Assembly: GCA_019636555.1 (NCBI GenBank)
Contig: JAHBXH010000001.1
Location: 3,568,928-3,632,927, forward strand
DNA length: 64,000 nucleotides
Direction: 5' to 3'
Source of the DNA: Phycisphaeraceae bacterium
GTDB taxonomy: Bacteria; Planctomycetota; Phycisphaerae; Phycisphaerales; UBA1924
Shown in pieces: positions 1-7,977 of this stretch (position 1 is its first letter; every line of letters begins with the position of its first letter). Below the pieces are notes generated by a model. That model saw nothing but the letters and a program-made list of their open reading frames with translations. It did not search any database and was not told the origin of the DNA. The position numbers were made by a program, and so were the translations under genes.

Positions 1-788
1 ACGGGACTCAGGCGTTGCCGGAAGACGGATCGCTTCCTCAGCCCAGCTGGGAGGGCGCCAAGTTCATCGATCAATTGATCATTGTCGGAACGCCGAGCGC
101 GGGTTCCGTGCTCGCGCTGAAGCAGATGGTCGAAGGTGTCTCGTACTCGCCGATCACGCCCACCTATCAGCCGGCGTTCTTGGGCACGATGCCTTCGATC
201 TATGAGCTCTTGCCGCGGACGAGACACGCGCGGGTGATCGATTCGCAAACGCGGAAGGCGATCGATCTCTACGACGTTGAAACGTGGAAGAAATACAACT
301 GGGGGCTTGCGGATGCGAGGCAGGATCGGTACGTCGCTTGGCTGCTGCCGGATGTCGGGGACGCGGAGCAACGCCGCGCGATCGCGCTCGACCAGTTGTC
401 GAAGTGCCTGAAGCGCGCGAAGCAACTGCATGCGGCGCTCGATCGACCGATAGGCGAATCCCCGGTTCCGATTCACCTGATCGCCGGCGACACCATCCCC
501 ACCCCGAGCGTGATCACAGTTGACCACCGGAGCGGCCAACTCACGGTTTCTGAACAGGCCCCCGGCGACGGAACGGTGACACGCGCCAGCGCGTTGATGG
601 ATGAACGCACGGGCGGCGGATGGAAAGCGCGCCTCGATTCGCCGATCGCATGGTCGAGTGTCCGCTTTCTGCAAGGCGACCACATCGAGCTCACGAGCAA
701 CGCCCCGTTTACGGACGACCTTCTCTATCTTCTACTCGAAGCTCCGCGCCGACACTCGGCTACGGTCGCGCTTCGAGCACCAGATTGA
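1..788 (+). CDS. LCAT/lipase-like alpha/beta hydrolase, C-terminal part
   Basis: The reading frame is open to the left edge (it enters at base 3), so the N-terminus, including the expected nucleophile region, lies outside the window. The visible 260 or so residues open with a strand-turn of the type IDQLIIVGTPSAGS. This resembles the segment after the active site in lecithin:cholesterol acyltransferase-like lipases, where a 'GTP..GS' motif follows the nucleophile elbow. A later IHLIAGD strand and a GDGTVT motif fit the part of these folds that carries the catalytic Asp. The last 29 bp overlap, tail to tail, with the methyltransferase gene on the other strand. Substrate is unknown; a secreted or membrane-associated acyl hydrolase/transferase is the best reading. 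Confidence 0.6.
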   Translation, partial: GTQALPEDGSLPQPSWEGAKFIDQLIIVGTPSAGSVLALKQMVEGVSYSPITPTYQPAFLGTMPSIYELLPRTRHARVIDSQTRKAIDLYDVETWKKYNWGLADARQDRYVAWLLPDVGDAEQRRAIALDQLSKCLKRAKQLHAALDRPIGESPVPIHLIAGDTIPTPSVITVDHRSGQLTVSEQAPGDGTVTRASALMDERTGGGWKARLDSPIAWSSVRFLQGDHIELTSNAPFTDDLLYLLLEAPRRHSATVALRAPD

Positions 789-1827
789 ATGGAGTCTGCG
801 TTGCACGCCGGAAACGGGTGAACCCGCCCTCCGAAACCACGGCGCGAAGACGAGCCTCGCCCGCCTGCGCCCCGAGCGCCGGACCGTTCTGTGAGAGGGA
901 GTGGGCGACGCAGATCATGGTGGATGCCGCGGAATAGACGCGCCCGACGGGATTGAGATTCTCTTCGACCTTGTCGTTCGCGAATGGTTCGACGATCATC
1001 CAGAATCCGTCGGGCTTGAGCGTTTTCCGGATGTTGCGAGCTGCGCCCACCGGGTCGCCCATGTCGTGCAGGCAATCGAAGCAGCACGCCAGATCGAATC
1101 CGCCTTCCTGCGGCTTGACTGTTGTCGCGGAATCGATCGCGAAGCTGCAGCGATCGGAGACGCCCGCCGATTTCGCGGCGCGATTCGCGAACTCGACGGA
1201 CGGTCCGTGCGTGTCGAAGCCGATGAATCTGGATTTTGGATAAGCCTGGGCCATGAGGATCGTCGAAGATCCGTGCCCGCAGCCGATGTCGGCCACGACG
1301 GCGCCGGACTTCAGGCGACTCTCCGCGCCATCCATCGAGGGAATCCAGTTGCCGACCAGATTGCCGCGGTAGTTTGCGGCGAAGAAGCGGTCGGTTCCGT
1401 GGAAGAGATCGTGATGGTGCGATCCCCAGTCGACTCCCTTTCCCGAACGGAATGCCTCCATCAGCTTGTCTTCGTCTTTGACCATCGAATTGGAAACCAG
1501 AAAGCCGCCGACCATGTTCGCCGGACTCGAATCATCCGCCAACGCGAACGCTTGCTCTTCCGTGAGAACAAAGCGGCCTTCGGCGGGCCGGTACTCGCAG
1601 TATCCGCCCGCGGCCTGATTCAAGAGCCACTCGCGCACGTAGCGCTCGTTTGTGTTGGTATCGCGCGCGAGATCAGCAGGCGTCACGCCTTTCTCGCCCG
1701 CCTTCGCCATCGCTTTGTACAGACCGAGACGATCGCCGATGGTCACGAGCACAGAGCTCATTGCCCCGCCAAAGTCTCCAACGATTTTTCCGAGCAGGCT
1801 GTTGAGCTTGTCCTGATTGATCGCCAT
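760..1827 (-). CDS. SAM-dependent methyltransferase with N-terminal winged-helix domain (Rv2258c-like)
   Basis: The product is about 355 residues. The N-terminal third (GDRLGLYKAMA, then ADLARDTNTNERYVREWL) reads as the winged-helix dimerisation domain of Rv2258c-type methyltransferases. The central VVADIGCGHGSS is the SAM-binding motif I of class I methyltransferases, followed by an acidic strand end (FIGFDTHG) and a CFDCLHDMGDP motif IV region. The chosen ATG at 1827 has an AGGAG eight bases upstream; an in-frame ATG 33 bp further upstream lacks this. The methyl acceptor cannot be deduced. It is divergent from thiL with about 100 bp between them and overlaps the upstream lipase gene by 29 bp at its 3' end. 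Confidence 0.8.
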   Translation of the reverse strand: MAINQDKLNSLLGKIVGDFGGAMSSVLVTIGDRLGLYKAMAKAGEKGVTPADLARDTNTNERYVREWLLNQAAGGYCEYRPAEGRFVLTEEQAFALADDSSPANMVGGFLVSNSMVKDEDKLMEAFRSGKGVDWGSHHHDLFHGTDRFFAANYRGNLVGNWIPSMDGAESRLKSGAVVADIGCGHGSSTILMAQAYPKSRFIGFDTHGPSVEFANRAAKSAGVSDRCSFAIDSATTVKPQEGGFDLACCFDCLHDMGDPVGAARNIRKTLKPDGFWMIVEPFANDKVEENLNPVGRVYSAASTMICVAHSLSQNGPALGAQAGEARLRAVVSEGGFTRFRRATQTPFNLVLEARP

Positions 1828-1925
1828 GGCCAGACTCCTTTGTTGCGCCAAGCGTCCCATACTCCTTTGCGGGCGGCAAGCGCCGTTCCGCGATATTCGG
1901 CTGCATCGGCGGCTACGCTGATGCG

Positions 1926-2834
1926 ATGCGAGAGTGCGAACTTCTTGCGAAAATCGCCGAGCGCTCAGGATCGCTGGCCCGCAAGTTTCCCCAGGTCACC
2001 ACCGGCCCGGGCGACGACTGCGCCGTTGTGCGAATCGCGAACACCGACTGCCTGCTGACGGTCGACCAGGTCATTGAGGGTCGCCACTTTCGGAAAGGGA
2101 CGCCGCTCGATCTTGTGGCGCGCAAGGCGATCGCCCGCTCTCTTTCAGATATTGCCGCGATGGCGGGAACACCGGTTTGCGCGCTGGCAACTGGCGCTCT
2201 GCCGCGCGGATTTCCGCAGCCGGACGCGGACGCGCTGTTCGAGTCGATGAAGGGATGGGCGGAGCACTGGCAGTGCCCGCTGGTGGGAGGCGACATCGCA
2301 TCTCTTCCGTGCGCGACCGACCCGCTCACGATCACGGTCACAATCGTCGGTTCGCCGCATCCATCGCGTGGAGCGGTGCTCCGTTCTGGTGCTCAACCTG
2401 GAGACGGCATTTACGTCACAGGCACGCTCGGCGGCACGCTCGACGCGGCGACCGGGCTCGGAAAGCATCTGACGTTCGAGCCCCGCCTGCAAGAGGCCCG
2501 AGCGCTCGCCGAAGCTCTCGGTCCACGCCTGCACGCGATGATGGATATCTCCGACGGGCTGGGACGCGACGCGACACGAATGGCGAGCGCTTCGAGCGCC
2601 CGATTCGAGATTCGTTCTGATCTCATCCCCGGCGAGAGTTCGGACTGGCGTCGCGCCGCTTCTGATGGCGAGGACTACGAGCTCTTGTTCGCTGCCGCTG
2701 GCGCGGTTGACTCGCTGCTGCCCGGCGGGCTGAGGATCTCGCGCATCGGGAGCGTCGGGAACGGACGCGGGTGCGGCATTCTCGACGGCACGGCCACAAT
2801 TGACGCCCACGAACTGGGCTGGGAGCATCGATAA
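1926..2834 (+). CDS. thiL: Thiamine-monophosphate kinase
   Basis: This enzyme phosphorylates thiamine monophosphate to the active cofactor thiamine diphosphate in the cytoplasm. The 302-residue product has the PurM/ThiL fold signatures: an N-terminal GPGDDCAVV motif with the metal-binding Asp pair, the LTVDQVIEGRHF strand, ARKAIARSLSDIAAMAG, a central VGGD, and MDISDGLG in the C-terminal half. GEDYELLF near the end is also typical of ThiL. Length is slightly under the usual 310-330. No Shine-Dalgarno is obvious before ATG 1926, so the start is a best guess. It is followed 20 bp later by tsaE, and both probably belong to one transcript. Confidence 0.93.
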   Translation: MRECELLAKIAERSGSLARKFPQVTTGPGDDCAVVRIANTDCLLTVDQVIEGRHFRKGTPLDLVARKAIARSLSDIAAMAGTPVCALATGALPRGFPQPDADALFESMKGWAEHWQCPLVGGDIASLPCATDPLTITVTIVGSPHPSRGAVLRSGAQPGDGIYVTGTLGGTLDAATGLGKHLTFEPRLQEARALAEALGPRLHAMMDISDGLGRDATRMASASSARFEIRSDLIPGESSDWRRAASDGEDYELLFAAAGAVDSLLPGGLRISRIGSVGNGRGCGILDGTATIDAHELGWEHR

Positions 2835-2854
2835 AGCGTTCCAATGATTCCGCT

Positions 2855-3586
2855 GTGACGCAGATTGTCCGAACCAGCACTAGCGCCGATTACACCGCTT
2901 CGATCGGTGCAGGAGTAGCTGCTTTGCTGCGCGGCGGCGACATCGTGCTGCTCGAAGGCGACCTCGGCGCTGGCAAAACGGCATTTGTTCGGGGGTTCGC
3001 GCAAGCACTTGGAGTTGGGCCGGGGCTCGTGAGCAGCCCGACCTTTGTGGTCATCAATGAGTACCCGCTGGGGCGCGGAGTTCGGGGCATTCTCCGGCTT
3101 GTTCACGTCGATGCGTATCGGCTGCATTCATCCGACGATCTCGACGCCGCGGGATGGGACCGATCGGTGGACCCGGCCGGAAGCGCTCGACCCGATCGCG
3201 TGATTATCGTGGAATGGCCGGCACGGATCTCCGGGGCGTTTGGTGCATCGCCGGACTCGCTCCGGATTCGGCTTGCCAATCTCGGCGATTCGACGCGGCG
3301 GCTCGATATCTCCCTGCCTCAATCATTCACGAAAAGACCGCTTGCCACGGAATTCATCGAGCGCGAACCGACCCGGTGTCCGATTTCGGGCGCCTGGGTT
3401 GAACCGACGCGTACTACATACCCGTTTGCCGGAGAACGAGAGAAACTCGCCGATTTGAACCGATGGTTTTCGGGCGCCTACCGAATCGGCCGCCAAGCAA
3501 CCGACGCCGACTATGACGCGGCGCCCCGGGAAGGCATTCCATCCCCCGATCCGGACCGCGCGAGCCACGACGAAAAAGAGAACTAA
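2855..3586 (+). CDS. tsaE: TsaE t6A-modification ATPase fused to a degenerate YacG-like tail
   Basis: TsaE works with TsaB and TsaD to make threonylcarbamoyladenosine at position 37 of ANN-reading tRNAs. Residues 1-155 have the family layout: Walker A GDLGAGKT with Lys41, the SPTF motif at 61-64, HVDAYRL at 84-90, and an IIVEW strand at 117-121. The protein is 243 residues, well above the usual 150-170. The extra C-terminus (about 174-212) follows the pattern of the small zinc protein YacG: CPI.G..V, a PF step, then ..LADLNRWFSGAYRIG. Of the four YacG zinc cysteines only Cys175 remains; the others read Ser, Ala and Glu. The start is GTG 2855. A zinc-free structural remnant is inferred. Confidence 0.88.
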   Translation: MTQIVRTSTSADYTASIGAGVAALLRGGDIVLLEGDLGAGKTAFVRGFAQALGVGPGLVSSPTFVVINEYPLGRGVRGILRLVHVDAYRLHSSDDLDAAGWDRSVDPAGSARPDRVIIVEWPARISGAFGASPDSLRIRLANLGDSTRRLDISLPQSFTKRPLATEFIEREPTRCPISGAWVEPTRTTYPFAGEREKLADLNRWFSGAYRIGRQATDADYDAAPREGIPSPDPDRASHDEKEN

Positions 3587-3620
3587 TGCCGCCCTCCGGG
3601 GTCTCTACGATAAAGGCATG

Positions 3621-4358
3621 ATGCAAAGTCTCACTCTCTGCGGCGCTTCCGTGCTTGCCGCTTCGGACCAGGGGGGCCTCTGGGGTCTGTTCGTTCAGTC
3701 ATTCGACTTCTTCACTGTGCTGCTGCTTTTGGGATCTCTGATCGCGGTGGCGATTATCGTCCGCTGCCTGATCGATGTGCGGGAGCGCAAGATCCTGCCC
3801 GAGGCGAGCATCGGACGCATCAACGACCTGATGAGAGCTGGTCGCGAGGAAGATCTCCGGGCGTTCGTCAAGCACGACGAGAGCTTTCCTTCGCGGGTGC
3901 TGCGTCAGGTCATCGAGCCCGGACGCAAGCGTGACCGGCTCGGCATGCGTGAGACCGCTGAGATCGCCGCGAGCGAAGAGGTTGCGCGCTGGTTCCGCGC
4001 GATCGAACCGTTGAACGTCGTCGGCAATCTCGGGCCGTTGATCGGTCTGGCCGGGACAGTTTGGGGCATGATCCTGGCCTTCACTTCGCTCGGCGCCACG
4101 GGTGGCCAGGCGGGCCCGGCCGATCTTTCCATGGGCATCAGCAAGGCGCTCTTCCACACGCTGCTGGGCCTGACGCTCGCGATTCCCTGCCTGTTTGTGT
4201 TCGGTTTCTACCGCTCGATCGTGGACCGGATCTGCACGCGGGGCATGCTTGTTTCTTCCCAGCTGATCGAGTCCCTGCCCGCTGATGACGACGACGACGG
4301 CACCTTCCCGCCGCGCGTCGAAGCCAAACCGGTTTCACGCATGGCCACGGCGGTGTAA
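3621..4358 (+). CDS. exbB: MotA/TolQ/ExbB proton channel family protein
   Basis: This is an inner-membrane proton-channel subunit that, with ExbD, energises TonB- or Tol-dependent outer-membrane processes. The roughly 245-residue product has one hydrophobic span near the N-terminus (FFTVLLLLGSLIAVAIIV), a cytoplasmic loop, and two further spans (VGNLGPLIGLAGTVWGMIL and LLGLTLAIPCLFVFGFY). The GLAGTVWGM stretch is the conserved MotA/TolQ/ExbB signature. ATGs at 3618 and 3621 are both possible; an AAAGG lies just upstream. Two exbD genes follow directly, giving an ExbB-ExbD-ExbD operon as seen in many planctomycetes. The C-terminus has a run of five Asp. Confidence 0.9.
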   Translation: MQSLTLCGASVLAASDQGGLWGLFVQSFDFFTVLLLLGSLIAVAIIVRCLIDVRERKILPEASIGRINDLMRAGREEDLRAFVKHDESFPSRVLRQVIEPGRKRDRLGMRETAEIAASEEVARWFRAIEPLNVVGNLGPLIGLAGTVWGMILAFTSLGATGGQAGPADLSMGISKALFHTLLGLTLAIPCLFVFGFYRSIVDRICTRGMLVSSQLIESLPADDDDDGTFPPRVEAKPVSRMATAV

Positions 4359-4381
4359 CCGAATCTCATTCGAAACAAATC

Positions 4382-4819
4382 ATGCGTTTGCGAACGTTCA
4401 GAAAATCCGAAGGCGCGGGGCACGTCAACGTCACACCGCTGATCGACGTGGTGATGTGCCTGATCATTTTTTACCTGATGGTCGGCCATCTCGCCGCGGG
4501 GCGGTCCAGCAGCGTGAATCTGCCGACCTCGACCACGGGGCGCCCGCCGGACAAAGCCACACCGATCGTGATCAACGTCGCGGTCGACGAGAAGACGAAC
4601 GAGACGGTTCTGCTCATCGGCACCGAACGGGTGCTCGAGTCGCAACTCACCAAGATTCTCAAGGACATGTCCGAGATCGCGCCCGAATCCGAGGTGCAGA
4701 TCCGTGCGGACCGATCGCTGAACTACGGCAAGGTTGCGCCGATTCTGACCGCGTGCCGCGATGCGGGGTTGGTCTCGGTGAAGCTCGTCGCGGCCAAAGG
4801 CGGGAGGAGCACCTCGTGA
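4382..4819 (+). CDS. exbD: Biopolymer transport protein ExbD/TolR, first copy
   Basis: The product is a 145-residue single-pass protein that pairs with ExbB. After a short cytoplasmic N-terminus comes VNVTPLIDVVMCLIIFYLMV. The Asp in TPLIDVV is the protonatable residue conserved in ExbD, TolR and MotB-type partners. The periplasmic domain follows, with the usual IVINVAVDE strand, the QIRADRSLNYG segment and the VKLVAA ending. It starts 23 bp after exbB and ends in a GTGA overlap with the second exbD, so the three are translationally coupled. Length is normal for the family. Confidence 0.92.
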   Translation: MRLRTFRKSEGAGHVNVTPLIDVVMCLIIFYLMVGHLAAGRSSSVNLPTSTTGRPPDKATPIVINVAVDEKTNETVLLIGTERVLESQLTKILKDMSEIAPESEVQIRADRSLNYGKVAPILTACRDAGLVSVKLVAAKGGRSTS

Positions 4820-5490
4820 GCGGACTTCGCGCACACGCTTTTCGCCGGCGCAACGCACTGGCGATGCACGACGAGCATTACGCACCGAACATGACGCCCA
4901 TGGTGGACGTGGTGATGGTGATCCTCGTGTTCTTTATGGCGAGCGCGAGCGTGCTGGGACCGGAGTGGCTGCTGAAGACCGCGCTCCCGCCGTCGAAACC
5001 TTCGATCGTGAAAGTGCCGGAGCACCTGACGCGCGTCGAGCTGCTGCTGACTTCCAAGGACGGCAAGGACGTCCGTGTCACGACGCGCTCGGCTTCGAGC
5101 ATTCCGACCCTTGTGGATGCACCGATCGATTCGCTGGATGCCTGGCTGACCGATATGACCGCGAATCGATCTCCCAAGGAGCTCGCGATCGTGGTACGCC
5201 CGCGTGAAAACGTTCCGTACGAAGCCGTCGTCACGATGCACGAGCGCTGCGCGAGAATCGGTGTCGAGAAGATCGGGATTCTCGATCCACCAGCAAATAG
5301 CGGGCGGCCGGCAACCCTGTTTCAATTCGGCGCGGCGAAGACCTGGAGCCGGTGGGCTTTCAGTGTCAGACCACGTTCGGCGCACAGCTTCTCACAGAGG
5401 CCCCGCAATTCGGAAATCTCGATCTGGACCGCATCACCGTTGTCGGTACGGATGAGCAGGTCGCTGCCACTCGTTCCGAACACAACCTGA
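4816..5490 (+). CDS. Biopolymer transport protein ExbD/TolR, second copy, with long antisense-overlapping tail
   Basis: The second ExbD-like subunit begins at GTG 4816, with GGGAGGAG seven bases upstream and a 4-bp overlap with the first exbD. It has the NMTPMVDVVMVILVFFM signature with the conserved Asp, followed by a periplasmic domain ending near ILDPPANS. Normal ExbD would end around here (about 155-160 residues). The frame instead stays open to 5490, giving 224 residues. The last roughly 56 codons lie antisense to the 3' end of the fur-like gene and have no ExbD character. A lost stop codon or small frameshift near 5300 would explain it. Confidence 0.8.
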   Translation: MSGLRAHAFRRRNALAMHDEHYAPNMTPMVDVVMVILVFFMASASVLGPEWLLKTALPPSKPSIVKVPEHLTRVELLLTSKDGKDVRVTTRSASSIPTLVDAPIDSLDAWLTDMTANRSPKELAIVVRPRENVPYEAVVTMHERCARIGVEKIGILDPPANSGRPATLFQFGAAKTWSRWAFSVRPRSAHSFSQRPRNSEISIWTASPLSVRMSRSLPLVPNTT

Positions 5491-5798
5491 TATCGCCCGG
5501 CATCATCGTCATCGAAGAGCACCCTCTGGATGATGCCCGAATCCTGCATCAGTTTCAGCGTGCGATAGACCGTCGCCTTCGAAACACGGAACCCCTCGGC
5601 TTTCAGGCCCTTGATCAGTTCATCCGCGTGGAACAAGCCCGGCTGGCGCATGACCGAATCAAGAATCTGTGCGCGCTCGAGCGTGTACTTCAGCCCGGCC
5701 CCTTTTAGCGTTCGTCGAAAGACCGCGCAGACCGGTTCAATGACGGCGAGTTCGTCGAGTTCTGCGGGGGAACCGGACAACGATTTGGACCCGGGCAT
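5322..5798 (-). CDS. Fur-family transcriptional regulator with degenerate metal site
   Basis: The 158-residue protein has the Fur winged-helix domain: YTLERAQILDSVMRQPGLFHADEL, then VSKATVYRTLKLMQDSGII, the DNA-recognition helix in nearly consensus form. The dimerisation half diverges. The usual HHHDH-LIC-x2-CG core is replaced by SGSDLLIRTDNGDAV, and the C-terminal CxxC pair is absent. Structural zinc and the main regulatory metal ligands therefore seem lost; a His in FHAD and one in KAHRLQ remain. A regulator sensing something other than Fe/Zn, or a constitutive one, is inferred. ATG 5798 is preceded by AGGA. Only 22 bp separate it from the divergent membrane-protein gene, so their promoters must overlap coding sequence. 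Confidence 0.85.
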   Translation of the reverse strand: MPGSKSLSGSPAELDELAVIEPVCAVFRRTLKGAGLKYTLERAQILDSVMRQPGLFHADELIKGLKAEGFRVSKATVYRTLKLMQDSGIIQRVLFDDDDAGRYQVVFGTSGSDLLIRTDNGDAVQIEISELRGLCEKLCAERGLTLKAHRLQVFAAPN

Positions 5799-5820
5799 AG
5801 ATTATCCTAAGCCAGAACGA

Positions 5821-7977
5821 ATGGCTCACGCGCTCCCGACACACCCTGGACCATCAACCGAGCGTTTGGTGTGGCCCCTGCTCGCCGCCTTGCTGGTTGT
5901 TCTGGTCGGCGCCATCGCGTCGATCGGCGGCCCGTTGAGCGGCCTACAGGGTCCGGCTGCCGCGGCGTACTGGCTGCTGGCTTCCGCCGGGCCCGCGGCG
6001 CTGTACATCGCTTCTGGAATTGGGCTCGGGCGACTCGTTCTTCCCCTGTTCCGAAAAGCCAGAGAAGCATGGGCGATTCAAGCAGTCGCCGGGTTGTCGC
6101 TTCAATTGTCAATCGGACATGGAATCAATTGCGTCGGGGCATGGCTGCCGGGGTACTTGTGGAATCTGGTTTCGCTCGCACCCGGAGCTTTGGGCCTCGT
6201 GCTGCTGATCGCTTCCCTGCGCCGACCGCCGCGAGAGGCGTCCGGAGGAAGCAGGATCGGACTTTGGATGATCGCGCCGGGTGCGTTCGTTCTGGCACTC
6301 GCCGTGATGCTGGTGGCGGCGATGGAAGCACCGGGGATTCTGTGGTCAAGCGAGTTTGGCGGATTCGATGTTCTGAGCTACCACCTCCAATTGCCGCGCG
6401 AGTGGCTGGAACTAGGCCGGCTCACGCCGCTGAATCACAATGTCTATTCGTATCTTCCGTCGTACTTTGAGAGCGCCTTTCTCACATTGCAACTCTGGAC
6501 GTTCGCGCCGCGATCAACCGTGAACGGCGTCAGCGGCATTCTTGCGAATGACGGTTGGCGTGCGATCTCTTGTCAGTTGCTGCACGTTGGATTCGGAGTG
6601 GTTGCCGCATGGATGGTCGCCGCCGCGACGCGCGAAACGCTCGCTCGGACGAAAGAAGGAGGCGAGGGGGCGCCGCACGGAGCCGGTTGGGTTGGTGCCG
6701 CGGCGTTCCTGTGCGTTCCGTGGATTGTCGTCGTTGGTTCGATGGCGTACAACGAACTTGCCATGTGCTCTCTCATCGCCGGCGCGATGGTCGCGGCGCT
6801 GGATCGCGGCATCGGAGCAACGAGCCGAGCTGTTCTCACTGGCTGGCTGATCGGCGTAGCGTGCGGACTGAAACCGACCGCGCTTGTTCTGGCAGCGCCG
6901 ATGGCGGGGCTTGCGCTCATCTGGTTTTCGCCGGCACGAGGCTGGATCCGGCTGGTGGCGTACGCAGCCGGCGCGGGATTCATCGCCCTCGCGCCATGGT
7001 TGCTCCGCAACTGGTTCGCAAGCGGAAATCCAATTTTCCCGTACGCCCACGGGCTCTTCGGCGACGCGCATTGGACAGCCGAGCAGTATGCGCGATTCGC
7101 GCATGCGCACCAATTCGAAGGCTCTTGGTCGGATCGTCTGAAGATGCTGATTTTCATCGACCCGAACGATCCGGCCGGAGCGCGGCATCGGGGGTTGATG
7201 CATCCGCAGTGGAGCGCTTTTTTTCCGATCGTCGGCGCCGCGGCCGTGATCGGGCTTGTCGCCCGAAGCACTCGACAGTGCACCGGGCTGCTGGTTGCTT
7301 CGCTCGCCGTACAGATCCTGGCGTGGCTCACGTTGACACACCTGCAGTCGCGATTTCTGATACCCCTTGCGATCCCGGGAGCGATGCTCATAGGGCTGGC
7401 GGCCAGCGGAGCCTGGCTCCGCGCCGCTTCGCGACGGCGCGATCGGTACGCTCTACTTGCAATAACCGCCACGTCGGTCTGCACCGGATTCATGGCGATG
7501 CGCTCGCTCGACGCGTTCTGGTCCGAGCAGGGTGGGAACCCGAATCAAGCGCTCGGGTTCGGGCCGCAATTCTTTGCTCAAACGAGTTTGCGGGAGGGCG
7601 ACACCGCCCGGGTTGCACCGGGAGAAACGCTGTATCTGCTCGGAGATTCGACGCCGTTCTACGTTCCGGGTCCGCTGGTGTATCACACGACTTGGGATGC
7701 TTCGCCGCTGGGTGACGCCGTCCGCACCACGAAAGAGAGTGAGAACGCGCCCTTTGAGTGGTCTGGCAAATTGCTTGACCGGGGAATCGACGCGGTTCTG
7801 ATCAACTTCTCGGAGCTGGGGCGGCTCATCGAAATCAAGTGGTACGACCCGGCGATTTCACGCGACGTTCTGACGCGTTGGTTCCCGGCGACAGTCCCAG
7901 CGGGCAAACCAAAGTCTTCGGGGCAGGACTTGCCGCCGGTTGTGCGTCCGATCCGAGCGCCGGAGTCGCGGAAATGA
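5821..7977 (+). CDS. Multi-pass membrane protein, GT39/PMT-like glycosyltransferase
   Basis: The 718-residue integral membrane protein has at least ten hydrophobic spans and a soluble C-terminal part. Early in the chain a loop reads SSEFGGFDVLSYHLQLPREWLELGR. An acidic residue plus a DxxxYH-type loop after the first spans is typical of GT-C glycosyltransferases of the dolichyl-phosphate-mannose/ArnT group, which use lipid-linked sugars. A second loop with NPIFPYAHGLFG is also common in this group. ATG 5821 opens 22 bp from the divergent fur-like gene. It overlaps the downstream flippase-like gene by 4 bp (ATGA), suggesting a joint role in building an envelope glycoconjugate. Specificity is unknown. 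Confidence 0.7.
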   Translation: MAHALPTHPGPSTERLVWPLLAALLVVLVGAIASIGGPLSGLQGPAAAAYWLLASAGPAALYIASGIGLGRLVLPLFRKAREAWAIQAVAGLSLQLSIGHGINCVGAWLPGYLWNLVSLAPGALGLVLLIASLRRPPREASGGSRIGLWMIAPGAFVLALAVMLVAAMEAPGILWSSEFGGFDVLSYHLQLPREWLELGRLTPLNHNVYSYLPSYFESAFLTLQLWTFAPRSTVNGVSGILANDGWRAISCQLLHVGFGVVAAWMVAAATRETLARTKEGGEGAPHGAGWVGAAAFLCVPWIVVVGSMAYNELAMCSLIAGAMVAALDRGIGATSRAVLTGWLIGVACGLKPTALVLAAPMAGLALIWFSPARGWIRLVAYAAGAGFIALAPWLLRNWFASGNPIFPYAHGLFGDAHWTAEQYARFAHAHQFEGSWSDRLKMLIFIDPNDPAGARHRGLMHPQWSAFFPIVGAAAVIGLVARSTRQCTGLLVASLAVQILAWLTLTHLQSRFLIPLAIPGAMLIGLAASGAWLRAASRRRDRYALLAITATSVCTGFMAMRSLDAFWSEQGGNPNQALGFGPQFFAQTSLREGDTARVAPGETLYLLGDSTPFYVPGPLVYHTTWDASPLGDAVRTTKESENAPFEWSGKLLDRGIDAVLINFSELGRLIEIKWYDPAISRDVLTRWFPATVPAGKPKSSGQDLPPVVRPIRAPESRK

